NCBI RefSeq assembly: GCF_001641335.1
Contig: NZ_LVEM01000008.1
Coordinates: 1-64,000, forward strand
Length of the DNA stretch: 64,000 bases
Source of the DNA: Bradyrhizobium stylosanthis
GTDB taxonomy: Bacteria > Pseudomonadota > Alphaproteobacteria > Rhizobiales > Xanthobacteraceae
Direction: 5' to 3'
Below are positions 43,894-53,042 of the stretch, piece by piece; position 1 is the stretch's first letter, and every line of letters begins with the position of its first letter. The translations under genes were made by a program, and so were the position numbers. The notes beneath the pieces were generated by a model, which searched no databases, had not been told where the DNA came from, and was given only the letters and a program-made list of their open reading frames with translations.

Positions 43894-44529
43894 TCAGGGC
43901 GCAACCAGTTTCTTGCGGATCGCGTAGCGCACCAGCTCGGCGGTCGACGACATCCTGAGCTTGCGCATCGCCGAGGCGCGGTGGGTTTCGACGGTCTTCA
44001 CGCTCAGCTTCAGGATCTCGCTGATCGACCTGTTGGTATGCCCCTCCGCGATCAGCTGGACCACGCTCTGCTCGCGCGAGGTCAACAGCATGTCGGACCG
44101 GTTCTGCTTGTTGGTGCGGTAGTCGTGCAGCAGCCGCTCCAACAGAACGCTGGTGAAGTAAGGCCGGCCGTCGAGCAGGGCTTCGATGGCGGACATCAGG
44201 TGCTTGCGGGCATCGGACTTGAACAGGAAGCCGCGCACGCCCGCCAGAATGGCTTCGGTCAGCAGTTCCTCGCTCTCGTGCATCGTCAGGATCAGGACTT
44301 CGGCGCCGACGTCGAGCGACTTGAGGCGGCGGCTGACCTCCAGCCCGTTCATGACAGGCATGGAATAGTCGACGATCAGGACGTCCGGCCGGGTTTCGAG
44401 CGCCAGCGCCACCGCCTGCTCGCCGTTGGTCGCTTCTCCGCTCACGATCCAGCTCGAATGCGCCTCGACGATCGCGCGCAGCCCGGAACGCACGACTTCA
44501 TGATCATCCGCAATCAAGATGCGTTTCAC
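43894..44529 (-). CDS. NarL/FixJ-type response regulator, copy 1
   Basis: 211 residues. Receiver domain about 1-120 with acidic pocket DDHE and phospho-acceptor in VLIVDYSMPVMNG; LuxR-type helix-turn-helix about 145-205 (LTSREQSVVQLIAEGHTNRSISEILKLSVKTVE). It converges on the HupE operon with ten bases between stops. A paralogous regulator and a sensor kinase lie upstream on the same strand. Confidence 0.92.
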   Translation of the reverse strand: MKRILIADDHEVVRSGLRAIVEAHSSWIVSGEATNGEQAVALALETRPDVLIVDYSMPVMNGLEVSRRLKSLDVGAEVLILTMHESEELLTEAILAGVRGFLFKSDARKHLMSAIEALLDGRPYFTSVLLERLLHDYRTNKQNRSDMLLTSREQSVVQLIAEGHTNRSISEILKLSVKTVETHRASAMRKLRMSSTAELVRYAIRKKLVAP

Positions 44530-44687
44530 GGCGCCGTTCCCGTTTGCCGGCGACTGCTGCCCTGTTCAGGGCACACCGACAGCCAGCCGGCAGCAAAGTG
44601 GAACAATCATAGGGACCGCAGCCCGAACGTTTATCCCACAAAACCCTGAGTTTTGCCGGGAAACGTACCGAGGCCTCGCAGCCCGCC

Positions 44688-45317
44688 TCACGCCTCGACC
44701 AGCCCGGACCGGACCGCGTAGCGGACCAGCCCCGCCGTCGAGTTCACCTCAAGCTTGCGCATCGCGGCCGCGCGGTGGGCTTCGGTCGTCTTGACGCTGA
44801 GGTTGAGGATCGCGCTGATGCCCTTGTTGCTGTAGCCCTCCGAAACCAGCTTGACCACCAGTTGCTCGCGTGCCGTGAGCTCATGGTGGCGCTCGCCGTC
44901 GGCGCGCGGCCGGCGATCGAGTTCCGTCAGGCAGCTTCGGGTGCAGAACGGCCGGTGAAGCAGGAGCGATTCGACGGCCGCAAGCAGCAGCTTGCTCGCG
45001 TCCGACTTGACCAGGAATGCACGCGCCCCCGCCTCGAAGGCCTGCTGTGCGAGCAGGCTGGAATTGTGCACCGTGAAGATCAGGACCTCGGTCTGCAGCG
45101 GATATTCCCTGATCCGCCGCGCCACCTCGACGCCCGTCATGCGCGGCATCGAGAAATCGACGATCGCGACATGCGGCCGGCTTTCGATCGCCGCGGCCAC
45201 CGCCTTTCCGCCATCGTTCACCTCCGCCACGACCTCCCAGTCGGCGCGCTGCTCGATCACCGCGCGCAAGCCGGCCCGCACCGCCTCGTGGTCGTCGGCA
45301 ATCAGAATTCGCTTCAT
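44688..45317 (-). CDS. NarL/FixJ-type response regulator, copy 2
   Basis: 209 residues, clearly paralogous to the regulator 158 bp downstream (MKRILIADDHE at the start and RYAVRSGLVEA at the end). The phospho-acceptor lies in VAIVDFSMPRMTG and the LuxR-type DNA-binding domain at about 140-205 (LTAREQLVVKLVSEGYSNKGISAILNLSVKTTE). It starts 57 bp after the sensor kinase gene, suggesting that kinase as its partner. Confidence 0.92.
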   Translation of the reverse strand: MKRILIADDHEAVRAGLRAVIEQRADWEVVAEVNDGGKAVAAAIESRPHVAIVDFSMPRMTGVEVARRIREYPLQTEVLIFTVHNSSLLAQQAFEAGARAFLVKSDASKLLLAAVESLLLHRPFCTRSCLTELDRRPRADGERHHELTAREQLVVKLVSEGYSNKGISAILNLSVKTTEAHRAAAMRKLEVNSTAGLVRYAVRSGLVEA

Positions 45318-45374
45318 GGCAGGGCACTCCAGACGTCCTCACGGCGGTTCGCGCAGGGTCGTGACTGCGGCCGG

Positions 45375-46589
45375 CTAGTGTTCTTTTGTCGATCGCGTGC
45401 TGGTGCGGACCTTCGCACCTCTCGTGCCTCTTCGACGATCATCTCCGCTCGTTGCAAGATGATGCGGGAACATGGCGCACAGGACCGTGCCCGGCTGCGG
45501 GATGGCACGGTTGGATTGAATCTCGAGCGTGCCGCCGATCTCGTGCAGCCGTGCCCGCATCGCGGGGATGCCGACGCCGATCGATCCCGGCGCGCCATAT
45601 CTGCCGCGGCCAGCGGGCAGACCGCGTCCGTTGTCGCTGACCGTCAGATGGAAGCGGTCATCGACGATGTCGATGGTGATGGTGACCTCCGTCGCCTTGG
45701 CGTGACGAAAGACGTTTGTCAGCGCCTCCTGCACCACACGCAGCAAGGTGCGCTTGGTCTCGTAGGGAAGCCGGTCGACATCCGGCACGATATCGACACC
45801 GACAAGCAGCGACGTGCGCGCGGCAAATCCTTCCGCGTAACGCGCAATGGTGGCCTTCAATCCCTCGCCGGCCAGATTCCGGGGATGCAGCAGATAGGCG
45901 AAGGCGCGAATCTCGCGCAGGGCCTCGTTGATCGAGCTGTCGATCTCGTCGCAAAGACGCGCGCCCGCGGCCGTCTCCTCGAGGCTGCTCCGGATCCGCA
46001 TCAGGCCGAGACTGGCGGCAATCAGATGCTGACAGGTCGAATCGTGGAGGTCCGACGCGATCCGCTGCTGAATGCCCTCCTGAATCGAAACCAGGCCGAC
46101 ATCGACGTCGAGCCGATCGCCGCGATGGGCGACGGCATCGAGGCCGCCGTTGCGCGCGGCGCGATGACTGCCGATCAACCGGACCACATGGCCGAGCGCG
46201 GGATCCACGACCGGCACCACGGTCGTTTCCATGTTCCGGGGCGTGCCGCCAAGGGAGAGCCGGTGCCGAATCCTGATCTCCGTCCCCTCTGCAAGGCACG
46301 CGCGAAACGCCTCGCAGATCGATCTGGCATCACCGGCGTTCATGCACGCGAAGACGTCGAGGTCACGGACATCTTCCGACGAGAGGCCGAGATAGGACTC
46401 GAACTCGGGGTTGATGGCCTCGTACGCAAAGCATCCCTCGGGAGACGGTCGCACGGCAAAAAGAAGATCGGCCGAACACGTCCAGTACAGCGTCTCGATC
46501 GAGTCTTCTGAAGCGAGTTGCAGCCAGTCTGCTGGATTGCTGCGACGCGACTCGCTGCGGGGGGAGCCTTGGAGTTTCACGGTACGCAC
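45375..46589 (-). CDS. PAS-domain sensor histidine kinase (NarX/HisKA_3 type)
   Basis: 404 residues from GTG 46589, six bases after AGGA; an in-frame start at 46664 would place the coding region across a palindrome and is less likely. A PAS-like domain spans about 30-145 (PEFESYLGLSSEDV). The HisKA_3 phospho-acceptor box is DLHDSTCQHLIAA with His182, followed by the HATPase motifs VVQEALTNVFRHA, VSDNGRGLP and GVGIPAMRARLHEIGG. No membrane helix is visible, so it senses a cytoplasmic signal. The two response regulators follow directly. Confidence 0.88.
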   Translation of the reverse strand: MRTVKLQGSPRSESRRSNPADWLQLASEDSIETLYWTCSADLLFAVRPSPEGCFAYEAINPEFESYLGLSSEDVRDLDVFACMNAGDARSICEAFRACLAEGTEIRIRHRLSLGGTPRNMETTVVPVVDPALGHVVRLIGSHRAARNGGLDAVAHRGDRLDVDVGLVSIQEGIQQRIASDLHDSTCQHLIAASLGLMRIRSSLEETAAGARLCDEIDSSINEALREIRAFAYLLHPRNLAGEGLKATIARYAEGFAARTSLLVGVDIVPDVDRLPYETKRTLLRVVQEALTNVFRHAKATEVTITIDIVDDRFHLTVSDNGRGLPAGRGRYGAPGSIGVGIPAMRARLHEIGGTLEIQSNRAIPQPGTVLCAMFPHHLATSGDDRRRGTRGAKVRTSTRSTKEH

Positions 46590-46965
46590 CACTCTTCCTC
46601 GGCAAGCTTCCGATATTGAAGACAATATCGGAGGTCTCCGTCTCATCCGCCGGTGCGACAGCAATCACCCAGCCATGGAAGACGCGCACCATGGGACCAA
46701 GTATATACCCCGATGCGAGCATACACCATCAGGTAGCATTCTCGTGGAACTAAAATCTCGAATTCGTGACGGCACTTGCATGACGCACGACTATGCAAAT
46801 AGTGCCACGTCGTCCCGGCGAGCGCGGCTAGCGACAAAGCTAAAAATTGCGAGATGCGGATTTCGCGAAGCGGCTGCAGGGCGCGGCGACCTCAATGGAA
46901 CGCGAGCATCGCAATCAGCAGTTGCGGCGTCCGCGACGCGTCGGCCGCCATGTGCAACAACAGGG
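46590..46965. other. Intergenic region upstream of sensor kinase
   Basis: This 376-bp stretch lies between a small secreted-protein gene and the kinase, both read on the reverse strand. It is locally AT-rich around 46700-46800, holds the palindrome at 46607-46634, and has a weaker six-base inverted repeat TTGCAT (46776-46781)/ATGCAA (46793-46798). No gene was found in it. Confidence 0.45.
46607..46634. promoter_or_regulatory. Palindrome CCGATATTG-N4-CAATATCGG before sensor kinase
   Basis: CTTCCGATATTG (46607-46618) and CAATATCGGAGG (46623-46634) pair in 11 of 12 positions across a four-base AAGA loop; the inner nine pairs are perfect. It ends about 18 bp upstream of the chosen kinase start. 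It could be an operator for auto-control by a response regulator, or an mRNA hairpin covering the leader. Confidence 0.5.
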
Positions 46966-47223
46966 CTAGCGGCTGCTCCCGCTGGCTGCGCTCGACTTCC
47001 GCTTCCCCTCTCGCTTCGCCTTCGGAGCGGTCTGAGCCGGCGGCGCGATCTGCAAGGGGTGAGACGGCTGCGTCAGCCGGTGCGTCGCGGCATCGTCGCG
47101 CAGCGCATCGGTATCGAGACGCTGGCCTCGATCCACCGCGTCGCGCGGATCGGCAGCGGCAACCGATACGGCCACCGTGCCGACGAGCAGACCGAACAAC
47201 ATCGACGACCATCTCACGCGCAT
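46966..47223 (-). CDS. Small exported basic protein of unknown function
   Basis: 85 residues. A signal peptide (MRVRWSSMLFGLLVGTVAVSVAAA) is followed by a short hydrophilic region and a Lys/Arg/Ser-rich tail (APKAKREGKRKSSAASGSSR). It starts 14 bases after the outer-membrane barrel gene on the same strand, so the two are probably co-expressed. No family recognised. Confidence 0.55.
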   Translation of the reverse strand: MRVRWSSMLFGLLVGTVAVSVAAADPRDAVDRGQRLDTDALRDDAATHRLTQPSHPLQIAPPAQTAPKAKREGKRKSSAASGSSR

Positions 47224-47237
47224 CGTTCAGGCACCTC

Positions 47238-48059
47238 TCAAAAAGCGAAATCCAGGCGCGGCCCGATTCGGACGTCCCGGTATCGCCGCAGCGGGACGTT
47301 CGACGTGCGCGCCTCGTACAGCACGGTGGTGGTCAGCGACACGTTGCTCGCGAAATTGTACTTCAGGCCGACGTCCGCCGAATAGAGCTGATCCCGACGG
47401 CCCGTATTGAGCCCGTCGGTAAACCAGTAGGCTTCGAACAGCGGCGTGCTGACGATCGACCATCTGGGATCGAGCTTAACCTCGATACCGAGCACGGCGT
47501 CGAAACGCCAGCGCCGCGCTTCCGCGAGATCTGAAAACCGGTAGGTCAGAAGCAGCAGGGGCGAGAACGTCGCGTTGCTGACGCGGAAGTCGCGCGCCAC
47601 GGAACCCATCACATCGTGCGACGTGAAGGCGAGATCGCGGTAGATGCCGTCGAAATCGTAGCGATTCTCGTAGATGGCGGAGAAACGCCAGCCGTCCCAG
47701 TTCTCCGTCAGACGCGCCCCCACACGCGCGACGGCAAAGTTGCTGTCCTTCTCCCGCGAGAAGGCTTCGTACTGGGAGCGTGCATAGAGCCGATATGACA
47801 GATCGTTGGTCAGGTTCCCGTCAAGCCTGACGCTCACGTCCGGCTCGTAGTAGATGTCCGACTTGCGGTTGTCGCGGGTGAACAAGGCGTTGTCGGTGAA
47901 GGTCGGCGAGATGGAACCGACGACGCTCCACGCCGGGGCGGAGATGTAGGGCACAGCAGCTGTGCTTGCCTTGAACTCGGTCGGGTCAACATCAGCCGCA
48001 CCCGAGGGACCAGCGCCGAGCAAACCAAAGATCGGCAGAAGAAGCCCTGTTCTGCGCAT
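47238..48059 (-). CDS. Outer-membrane beta-barrel protein
   Basis: 273 residues. A signal peptide ends near GPSGAA. The remainder alternates polar and hydrophobic residues in about ten to twelve strands with aromatic girdles (YRLYARSQYEAF, WRFSAIYENRYDF, LLLLTYRFSDL), and the last residue is Phe (GPRLDFAF), the usual barrel-assembly signal. No enzyme or porin family identified. The first 140 bp upstream should hold its promoter. Confidence 0.75.
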   Translation of the reverse strand: MRRTGLLLPIFGLLGAGPSGAADVDPTEFKASTAAVPYISAPAWSVVGSISPTFTDNALFTRDNRKSDIYYEPDVSVRLDGNLTNDLSYRLYARSQYEAFSREKDSNFAVARVGARLTENWDGWRFSAIYENRYDFDGIYRDLAFTSHDVMGSVARDFRVSNATFSPLLLLTYRFSDLAEARRWRFDAVLGIEVKLDPRWSIVSTPLFEAYWFTDGLNTGRRDQLYSADVGLKYNFASNVSLTTTVLYEARTSNVPLRRYRDVRIGPRLDFAF

Positions 48060-48199
48060 GGCGTTTCCTCGATGGCCGCTTTGTTACATCGGGTCTCGCC
48101 GTACACTGGTCGTCGATTGTGGCGTGTTAATGTTGACACTTGAAATCATGGGTTGATACGACCGATCAGTCCCTCGTAAAAGGCCGCGGGCCTGCAGTG

Positions 48200-49462
48200 C
48201 TAGTAATCGACCGCGTCCCTTATGATCGGGCACGTCATGCAGTGGCCACCACCGCGCCCACGCCCAAGCTCCGCGCCGACGATGGTGATCACCTCGATCC
48301 CCTGCTTGCGCAACAGCGTATTGGCATAGGTGTTGCGGTCATAGGCGAACACCACTCCGGGAGAAGCGCAGACAAGGTTGGCGCCACTGTCCCATTGGGT
48401 GCGCTCGCGCATATAGGCGCCGCCGCCGGTTTCGACGACGCGGAGCTTCTTGAGCCCCAATGATTCCGCCACGACGTCCACGAACGGCCCCTCGTCCTTG
48501 CGCAGCTCGATACCGGCGGAATTGTCGGCCGGACGGTAGGAGAATGCAGAAATGTTGTTGACGATATCGGGATAGATCAGCACGCAATCCCGGTCGGCGA
48601 AGGTGAAGATGGTATCGAGATGCATCGCCGCTCTGAGCTTGGGCATGGCGGCCACGATCACCCGGCTGGCCGCCTTCTTCGCGAACAGCGCCGCGGCAAC
48701 CTGGCTGATCGCCTGCCTCGACGTCCGCTCACTCATCCCGATCAGGACGTTGCCCTTGCCGATCGGCATCACGTCGCCGCCCTCGAACGTCGCAAGGCCG
48801 TGGTCCCGCGTCGGATCGCCCCACCAGACGTTGACCTTGCCGGCAAAGTCCGGATGGAACTTGTAGATCGCGGTCGCAAGGATCGGCTCTTCGTGGCGCG
48901 CCGGCCAGTACAGTGAATTGAGCGTCACGCCGCCGTAGATCCAGCAGGTCGTATCGCGCGTGTACAACGTATTGGGCAGCGGCGGCAGCAGGTATTCGGT
49001 CATGCCGGCGGCCTCCCGGATCAACCTCAGCATCTCGCCGCCATGGGCCTCGGGGAAATCATGGGTGGACAGCCCGCCGATCAGAGTCTCCGCCAGCTCG
49101 CGCGGCTTGAGTCCTTGCAGATAGTCGCGCAGCTCGTCGATCAGGCCGAGGCCGACCTGATTGGGGACGATCTGATTGTCGAGGATCCATTTCCTCGCCT
49201 CGGGGATGGCGACGGTCTCCGCCAGAAGGTTGTGCATCTCCACGACCTCGATACCGCGGTCGCGCATCTTCTGGACGAAATCGAAATGGTCGCGCTTGGC
49301 ATTGTCGACCCAGAGGACGTCGTCGAACAGCAACGCGTCGCGGTTCGTGGGCGTGAGGCGTTGATGGGCGCGGCCCGGCGAGCAGACCATCACCTTGCGC
49401 AGCTTGCCGACCTCCGAATGAACGCCGAAGGAAATCCCAGAGTCCGACGCCTGCTTGGTCAT
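48200..49462 (-). CDS. arcA: Arginine deiminase
   Basis: 420 residues, the standard length. It converts arginine to citrulline and ammonia in the cytoplasm. Catalytic elements are visible in order: TLYTRDTTCW (Asp), TFEGGDVMPIG (Glu), AMHLDTIFTF (His and Asp) and the C-terminal nucleophile Cys408 in GGGHCMTCPI. An ArcD-like permease gene lies 27 bp upstream on the same strand, so they form an operon. No ornithine carbamoyltransferase or carbamate kinase gene follows. An ammonia-generating acid-stress or energy role is likely. Confidence 0.93.
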   Translation of the reverse strand: MTKQASDSGISFGVHSEVGKLRKVMVCSPGRAHQRLTPTNRDALLFDDVLWVDNAKRDHFDFVQKMRDRGIEVVEMHNLLAETVAIPEARKWILDNQIVPNQVGLGLIDELRDYLQGLKPRELAETLIGGLSTHDFPEAHGGEMLRLIREAAGMTEYLLPPLPNTLYTRDTTCWIYGGVTLNSLYWPARHEEPILATAIYKFHPDFAGKVNVWWGDPTRDHGLATFEGGDVMPIGKGNVLIGMSERTSRQAISQVAAALFAKKAASRVIVAAMPKLRAAMHLDTIFTFADRDCVLIYPDIVNNISAFSYRPADNSAGIELRKDEGPFVDVVAESLGLKKLRVVETGGGAYMRERTQWDSGANLVCASPGVVFAYDRNTYANTLLRKQGIEVITIVGAELGRGRGGGHCMTCPIIRDAVDY

Positions 49463-49489
49463 GAGCTTTACCTCCGGAAAATGCTCCGC

Positions 49490-50923
49490 TCAGATCGTGA
49501 TGTACCCGGTCGCCAGGCCATGAATGCCGATCATCGCGCCGATCGCGACCACCGCAAAAATGCCCCACTCGACAGGCGAGAAGACCTTCGCCTTCTGTTC
49601 GAGGCGGGCCCACAGATAGAGCGCCGTGCCGGGCGCGTAGAGGATCGCGGCCAACAGCAAGTATTTCATTCCCGCCGCAAAGATCAGGAAGAGCGTGTAG
49701 ACGACGGCTATCCCGGTGAAGATCAGGTCACGCCTGCGAGCCGCCGGGTCCTTCTCGTAAGTCTCGCCCCGCGTGACCAGCCGGAGCCCGAAGGCGGCAA
49801 CCAGGAAAAACGGAATGAGATTCATGACGCTGGTCAGATTGAGCATCAAGGAGAAGGCATCCCGCGACCAGTAGGTGCTGATGACGAAGAGCTGAACGAC
49901 GATGTTGGTGAGCCACAGCGCCGCGGCCGGAACCTTGTTCTCGTTCTCGGTGCCGAACAGGGCCGGCATATCCCTGGTCCGGCCGGCCGCCGAGAGCACC
50001 TCGGTGCAGATCAGCGACCAGGCAAGATAGGCGCCGAGCACCGACACCATGAGACCGACGCTGACAAAGACGGCGCCCCAATGCCCCACCACGGCTTCCA
50101 GAACCGCGGCCATCGAAGGCTGCCGCATGCCGGCGATTTCGGCGCGGGGCAGCACGGCGTAAGGCAGCATGGTGACCAGCACCATCAGGCTCGTCACCAC
50201 CACAAAGCCCGTGATCGTGGCGACGCCGACATGTGATCGTTCCCGGGCGTAACGGGAGTAGACGCTGGCTCCTTCGATGCCCAGGAACACGAACACCGTG
50301 ACCAGCATGGTCGCGCGGATCTGCTCGAACAGGCTCTTGTCCGGCATGCCTTCGCCGCCCCACAGATTGGCGCGGAACAGATCGGCCTTGAAGGCGAAGG
50401 CCAGGATAACGATGAAGACCAGGATCGGGACGATCTTGGCGATCGTAACGACGGTATTGATCTCTGCGGCCTGCTGGACCCCGCGCAGGATCATGAAATG
50501 GAAGAGCCAGATTCCGACCGAGGCAACGATGATCGCGGTCACCGTATTGCCGTCGCCGAACACCGGGAAGAACGCGCCCAGGGTCGACTTGATCAGGACC
50601 CAGTAGGACACGTTGCCGATGCAGCTGCCGGTCCAGTAGCCGAACGCGGAGAGGAAACCGGGATAGTCGCCAAAGCCTGCCTTCGCATAGGCGTAGACAC
50701 CGGCATCGAGCTCGGGCTTTCGCTCCGCGAGCGCCTGAAACACGCGCGCCAGCGTGTACATGCCGCCACCGGCGATGCACCAGGCGAGGATCGCGCCGAA
50801 CGGCCCGGTCGCGATTCCGAATGTTCGCGGCAACGAGAAGATGCCCGAACCGACCATGGAGCCGACGACCATGGCCGTCAGGGCAAACAGCGAAAGCTTC
50901 TGAATCGATGGCGTCGCAGTCAT
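49490..50923 (-). CDS. APC-family amino-acid antiporter (ArcD-like)
   Basis: 477 residues with about 12-13 membrane segments. It begins with the APC signature LTAMVVGSMVGSGIFSLPRTFG and includes RKPELDAGVYAYAKAGFGDY. The ATG at 50923 is chosen because it starts just before the first helix; an upstream in-frame ATG at 51121 adds an arginine-rich stretch unlike the family. Position before arcA suggests arginine uptake in exchange for ornithine or citrulline. Confidence 0.88.
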   Translation of the reverse strand: MTATPSIQKLSLFALTAMVVGSMVGSGIFSLPRTFGIATGPFGAILAWCIAGGGMYTLARVFQALAERKPELDAGVYAYAKAGFGDYPGFLSAFGYWTGSCIGNVSYWVLIKSTLGAFFPVFGDGNTVTAIIVASVGIWLFHFMILRGVQQAAEINTVVTIAKIVPILVFIVILAFAFKADLFRANLWGGEGMPDKSLFEQIRATMLVTVFVFLGIEGASVYSRYARERSHVGVATITGFVVVTSLMVLVTMLPYAVLPRAEIAGMRQPSMAAVLEAVVGHWGAVFVSVGLMVSVLGAYLAWSLICTEVLSAAGRTRDMPALFGTENENKVPAAALWLTNIVVQLFVISTYWSRDAFSLMLNLTSVMNLIPFFLVAAFGLRLVTRGETYEKDPAARRRDLIFTGIAVVYTLFLIFAAGMKYLLLAAILYAPGTALYLWARLEQKAKVFSPVEWGIFAVVAIGAMIGIHGLATGYITI

Positions 50924-51018
50924 GTGAAGGCTCCGAAGCGCCAGTCCCGACCTGCGTCTCCGGCCGGTCCGCTCGTACCAACGGGTGAAACGATGCGCCG
51001 CGGAACAGGCGCGGCCCA

Positions 51019-51052
51019 TCGGGTGATTACCTAGTCGACATCCGGGATTACC
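51019..51052. promoter_or_regulatory. GATTACC direct repeat with 21-bp period, candidate site
   Basis: GATTACC occurs at 51025-51031 and 51046-51052, two helical turns apart, in the 290-bp divergent region between the ArcD-like gene and the DUF1269 gene. The first copy lies in TCGGGTGATT (51019-51028), a ten-base word found again at 52515-52524 in the same orientation relative to the BI-1 gene. A shared regulator for these stress genes is possible. Confidence 0.3.
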
Positions 51053-51213
51053 CTCGCCGTGCGTTAGCGCTCGACTTTCGGCCGCAGAGCGCGCGGCCAC
51101 CCTATCGGGATATCCATCCACCGGCCCAAGGGTTTCATCCGATCCCGGGGATGACGTTCGCGCGGTACCGTCGGCGGCAATATTCCGGTTCTTCGACCCA
51201 ACGGGAGGTCTCC

Positions 51214-51717
51214 ATGTCGGATCTTGTCGCGATCGTCTATCCGTCCGAAGCGAAAGCCGAGGAAGTGCGCCAGCGATTGCTCAAGCTGCAGAAGGAGTAT
51301 CTGATCACCCTCAGCGACGCCGTGATCGCCGTGAAAACGGATTCGGGCGGCATCAAGCTCAATCAGCTCGTCAACACCACCGCCATGGGCGCGATGACCG
51401 GAAGCTTCTGGGGCCTTCTCATCGGTGTCCTCTTCCTCAATCCGATCCTCGGAGTCGCGGTGGGCGCGGCCTCGGGTGCGCTCGGCGGCGCGCTCTCGGA
51501 TTTCGGCATCGACGACTCCTTCATGAAGAGCCTGTCCTCGAGCCTGCAGCCCGGCAACGCGGCCCTGTTCGTCCTGATCAAGCACATGACGGCGGACAAG
51601 GTCATCAAGGAGATCAAGGACGCCGGCGGCGTCGTGCTCAAGACGTCCCTCGACGAGACCAAGGAAAAAGTGCTGCGCGACGCTCTTGCCAGCACCGTGG
51701 AGCAGACGGCGGCTTGA
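51214..51717 (+). CDS. DUF1269-family membrane protein
   Basis: 167 residues from the ATG at 51214, with GGGAGG seven bases upstream. The N-terminal soluble part (MSDLVAIVYPSEAKAEEV) is followed by a glycine-rich double hydrophobic segment (about 60-98, FWGLLIGVLFLNPILGVAVG) and a second soluble part (ALFVLIKHMTADKVIKEI), the usual DUF1269 layout. These proteins occur in stress-related operons; function unknown. It converges on the BI-1 gene. Confidence 0.85.
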   Translation: MSDLVAIVYPSEAKAEEVRQRLLKLQKEYLITLSDAVIAVKTDSGGIKLNQLVNTTAMGAMTGSFWGLLIGVLFLNPILGVAVGAASGALGGALSDFGIDDSFMKSLSSSLQPGNAALFVLIKHMTADKVIKEIKDAGGVVLKTSLDETKEKVLRDALASTVEQTAA

Positions 51718-51735
51718 GCCGCCGTTCCCCCCGTC

Positions 51736-52449
51736 TCAGCGCCGGCCGCCTGCAAGGCGCAGCATCATCATGAACAGGTTGATGAAGTTGAGATAGAGCG
51801 ACAGCGCCGCGATGACCGACTTCCGGCCGGCGGAGGTGTGGTCATCGGCGCTATCGTACATCGCCTTGATCCGCTGCGTGTCGTAGGCCGTCAGCCCGGC
51901 AAACACCCCGACGCCGATGATCGAGATCATCCAGTCGAGCGTGCTCGACGCCAGGAACAGGTTGACCAGGCTCGCGATGATGATTCCAATCAGCCCCATG
52001 AACAGGAAGGTGCCGAGCCCGGACAGGTCGCGCCTGGTCGTATAGCCGAACAGGCTGAGCGCACCGAAGCTGGCGGCTGCAACGAAGAAGACGCGGGCGA
52101 TCGACGAGCTGGTATAGATGTGCAGCAGGGTCGAAAGCGATACGCCCACCAGGGCTGCATAAGCGAAGAACAAGAGCCGTGCCGTCGATACCGAGAGCGT
52201 GTTGATGCGCGAGCCGATGAAGAACACCAGCGCCAGCGGTGCCAGGATAAAGACCCACATCAGCGGGCTCTGCAGCAGTGCAGGCCCGGTGAGCTCGTAG
52301 GTGAGCCAGGCGACGACCGCAGTCACTCCAACGCCTGCAGCCATATGGCCATAGATGCGGAGCATGTAATCATGCAGTCCGGCATCCGCCGCGATCGCGC
52401 CGCCGGCCGTCTGCGCGGCTGCCGGATTCTGATCAAATTGGGACATCAT
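51736..52449 (-). CDS. Bax inhibitor-1/YccA-family membrane protein
   Basis: 237 residues with seven membrane helices. Family features are the early YMLRIYGHMAAGVGVTAV, the FVAAASFGALSLFGYTTRRDLSG segment and the C-terminal AALSLYLNFINLFMMMLRLAG. Homologues are pH-dependent calcium channels or protease modulators of the inner membrane. It has its own promoter region of 240 bp shared with the divergent small gene. Confidence 0.92.
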   Translation of the reverse strand: MMSQFDQNPAAAQTAGGAIAADAGLHDYMLRIYGHMAAGVGVTAVVAWLTYELTGPALLQSPLMWVFILAPLALVFFIGSRINTLSVSTARLLFFAYAALVGVSLSTLLHIYTSSSIARVFFVAAASFGALSLFGYTTRRDLSGLGTFLFMGLIGIIIASLVNLFLASSTLDWMISIIGVGVFAGLTAYDTQRIKAMYDSADDHTSAGRKSVIAALSLYLNFINLFMMMLRLAGGRR

Positions 52450-52689
52450 TGGCCTCCTTTGAGCTCGCCGAGCGAGACCACGCTAACCCGCAGGGCAGCG
52501 GACCGGCATCGGACAATCACCCGAGAGCTGCCGGTGAAAACCACCCTCTCCCGCCCAACGCCAGGGAACGGTCAAACACATTACGGGGCTGCAAGGCCGG
52601 CGGCTCTCCTCGGCCTCTAAGTCCTTTGGACTAGGCGCCTTACACCTTTGTCACTTGGTCGCCGGCTGGCGCAGGCCTAATCGAGAAGC

Positions 52690-52878
52690 ATGCGGTTCTT
52701 CTTTCACATCGCGGACAAATACGGCTTCTCTCCCGATGGGATCGGATGCGAGTGCGCCGATCAGGAGGCAGCCATGCGACATGCACGGTATCTCGCCGAC
52801 GAGCTCGCCAAGGGCGGCGAGTTCTTCCGCGGCAGCGTCGTGCTCATTGCGGGACGGCCGGCCGCCGCCCGCGTGTGA
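52690..52878 (+). CDS. DUF6894-type small protein
   Basis: 62 residues matching the small DUF6894 family common in Bradyrhizobium: MRFFFHIADKYGFSPDGIG, then CADQEAAMRHARYLADELA and a short C-terminal strand. It is a single compact soluble domain of unknown function. The gene stands alone between the divergent BI-1 gene and an amino-acid permease. Confidence 0.78.
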   Translation: MRFFFHIADKYGFSPDGIGCECADQEAAMRHARYLADELAKGGEFFRGSVVLIAGRPAAARV

Positions 52879-53042
52879 GCGCTTGAGGACGCCGCGAGCC
52901 GACGCCGTCTGCTGATTTCCGGCCCTCGCCTCCTACAGAGAATCCCTGATGGGCGCCCCCGGCTCACACTTCTAAGGTCCTCGTTCCGGATCGGCCGCCG
53001 GATGCGGCCGCCTCATCCCGGACTGGAGGGCCATCTTCCGTC

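Noticed and set aside
48150..48172. FixK/FNR-like site (TTGAT...ATCA) upstream of the outer-membrane barrel gene
   Set aside because: The spacing is seven bases where the consensus needs four, and the right arm is incomplete.
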